Shown: piece by piece, positions 32,546 through 32,833 of the stretch
Layout of the letters: every line of letters starts with the position of its first letter
How positions within the stretch are numbered: position 1 is the first letter of the stretch
Assembly (NCBI RefSeq): GCF_900142265.1
Contig: NZ_FRAH01000035.1
Coordinates: 1-32,833, forward strand
Source of the DNA: Anaerotignum lactatifermentans DSM 14214
GTDB taxonomy: Bacteria > Bacillota > Clostridia > Lachnospirales > Anaerotignaceae
Direction: 5' to 3'
DNA length: 32,833 nucleotides
Notes under the pieces: generated by a model
Databases searched by the model: none
What the model saw: only the letters and a program-made list of their open reading frames with translations
Told to the model about the DNA's origin: nothing
Program-made: the position numbers and the translations under genes

Positions 32546-32621
32546 AACCACGCCTAAAAGACGTGGTTTGCACTAGCCCTATAAGGGCTTATTAAGAGCC
32601 AGCGCCTAAATGACGCTGGCT
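32546..32621. repeat. Three hairpins at the IS200/IS605-type element end
   Basis: Three short palindromes lie downstream of the transposase stop codon: AACCACG/CGTGGTT (32546-32568), AGCCCT/AGGGCT (32575-32589) and AGCCAGCG/CGCTGGCT (32597-32621). The first and third share almost the same loop (CCTAAAAGA versus CCTAAATGA). IS200/IS605 elements carry such imperfect subterminal hairpins, which TnpA recognises as single strands, instead of terminal inverted repeats. Confidence 0.75.
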
Positions 32622-32650
32622 TTCACTTCGTTCAAGCCTTGGTGGTATGA

Positions 32651-32833
32651 TTATCTGCTACCCTTAAAAGGGTCTTCATACTCTTTTGTATTCAACTTAT
32701 CTTCAATTTGATCTTGTTTTTCCTGTTCTCTGATATATTTTTGAATCGTTGCTGTATTTAAACCGACTGTACTTACATAATATCCTGTTGCCCAGAAATT
32801 CCTATTTCCGAATTTATACTTCAGATTTGCATG
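32651..32833 (-). CDS. tnpA: IS200/IS605-family transposase TnpA, C-terminal fragment (5' end outside window)
   Basis: On the minus strand the frame is open from the right edge to a TAA at 32653-32651 and encodes 60 residues. It contains the HUH/Y1-transposase C-terminal pattern FGNRNFWATGYYVSTVGLN followed by an ATIQKYIREQEKQD helix, and ends EYEDPFKGSR. This region carries the tyrosine nucleophile helix in the family; the HUH histidines lie off the window. The hairpins at 32546-32621 mark the element end. The insertion lies just past the deacetylase terminator, so it probably does no harm to neighbours. Confidence 0.9.
   Translation of the reverse strand, partial: HANLKYKFGNRNFWATGYYVSTVGLNTATIQKYIREQEKQDQIEDKLNTKEYEDPFKGSR

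Overview
The window looks like a chromosomal segment of an anaerobic, low-to-moderate-GC Firmicute of class Clostridia. The evidence is a ferredoxin-dependent 2-oxoacid oxidoreductase, butyrate kinase/phosphate butyryltransferase genes, NhaC-type Na+/H+ antiporters, SLH-domain surface proteins and a PdaA-type deacetylase. A Lachnospirales or Anaerotignum-like amino-acid fermenter is plausible, but that is inference. Both edges are cut inside insertion sequences: the tail of an IS256-type transposase on the left, and the end of an IS200/IS605-type TnpA element on the right.

Layout. 1-706: IS256-type transposase tail, then a 5'-truncated alanine-dehydrogenase-like remnant. 737-3672: two tandem NhaC-family antiporter paralogues, the first broken by a +1 frameshift. 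3900-6787: LemA protein, DUF3137 protein, and a two-domain DUF2185/DUF4241 protein. 6906-9467 (minus strand): four-subunit 2-oxoacid:ferredoxin oxidoreductase of the VOR/KOR type. 9696-10466: divergent IclR regulator. 10921-16930: butyrate (branched-chain acyl) kinase, phosphate acyltransferase, class I/II aminotransferase, a third NhaC antiporter and a frameshifted MFS transporter. 17042-18244: CPA2 cation/proton antiporter. 18562-20004: secreted SLH+CAP protein. 20304-23293: RNA methyltransferase (minus strand), tgt and yajC. 23591-30488: BMP-type lipoprotein, NupOPQ-type ABC transporter and two nucleoside hydrolases. 30546-32452: beta-hydroxyacid dehydrogenase and PdaA-like deacetylase.

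The most interesting unit is the 9.3-18.2 kb fermentation island. A 17-bp palindrome, GTTCTA-N5-TAGAAC, lies directly upstream of the ribosome binding sites of iclR and the kinase gene. Near-matches precede the oxidoreductase operon and overlap its strong promoter. This suggests that the IclR protein controls itself and both flanking operons. Together the enzymes could turn an amino acid into a 2-oxoacid (aminotransferase), an acyl-CoA plus reduced ferredoxin (VOR), an acyl phosphate (Ptb), and finally a carboxylic acid plus ATP (Buk). That is a complete oxidative Stickland-type branch, with Na+/H+ antiporters and an MFS carrier encoded alongside it.

The second functional unit, 23.6-30.5 kb, is nucleoside uptake (BMP lipoprotein, double ATPase, two permeases) followed by nucleoside hydrolysis. 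Most transcription units end in clear intrinsic terminators, and several have recognisable sigma-70/SigA-type promoters. No tRNA, rRNA, CRISPR array or convincing riboswitch was seen.
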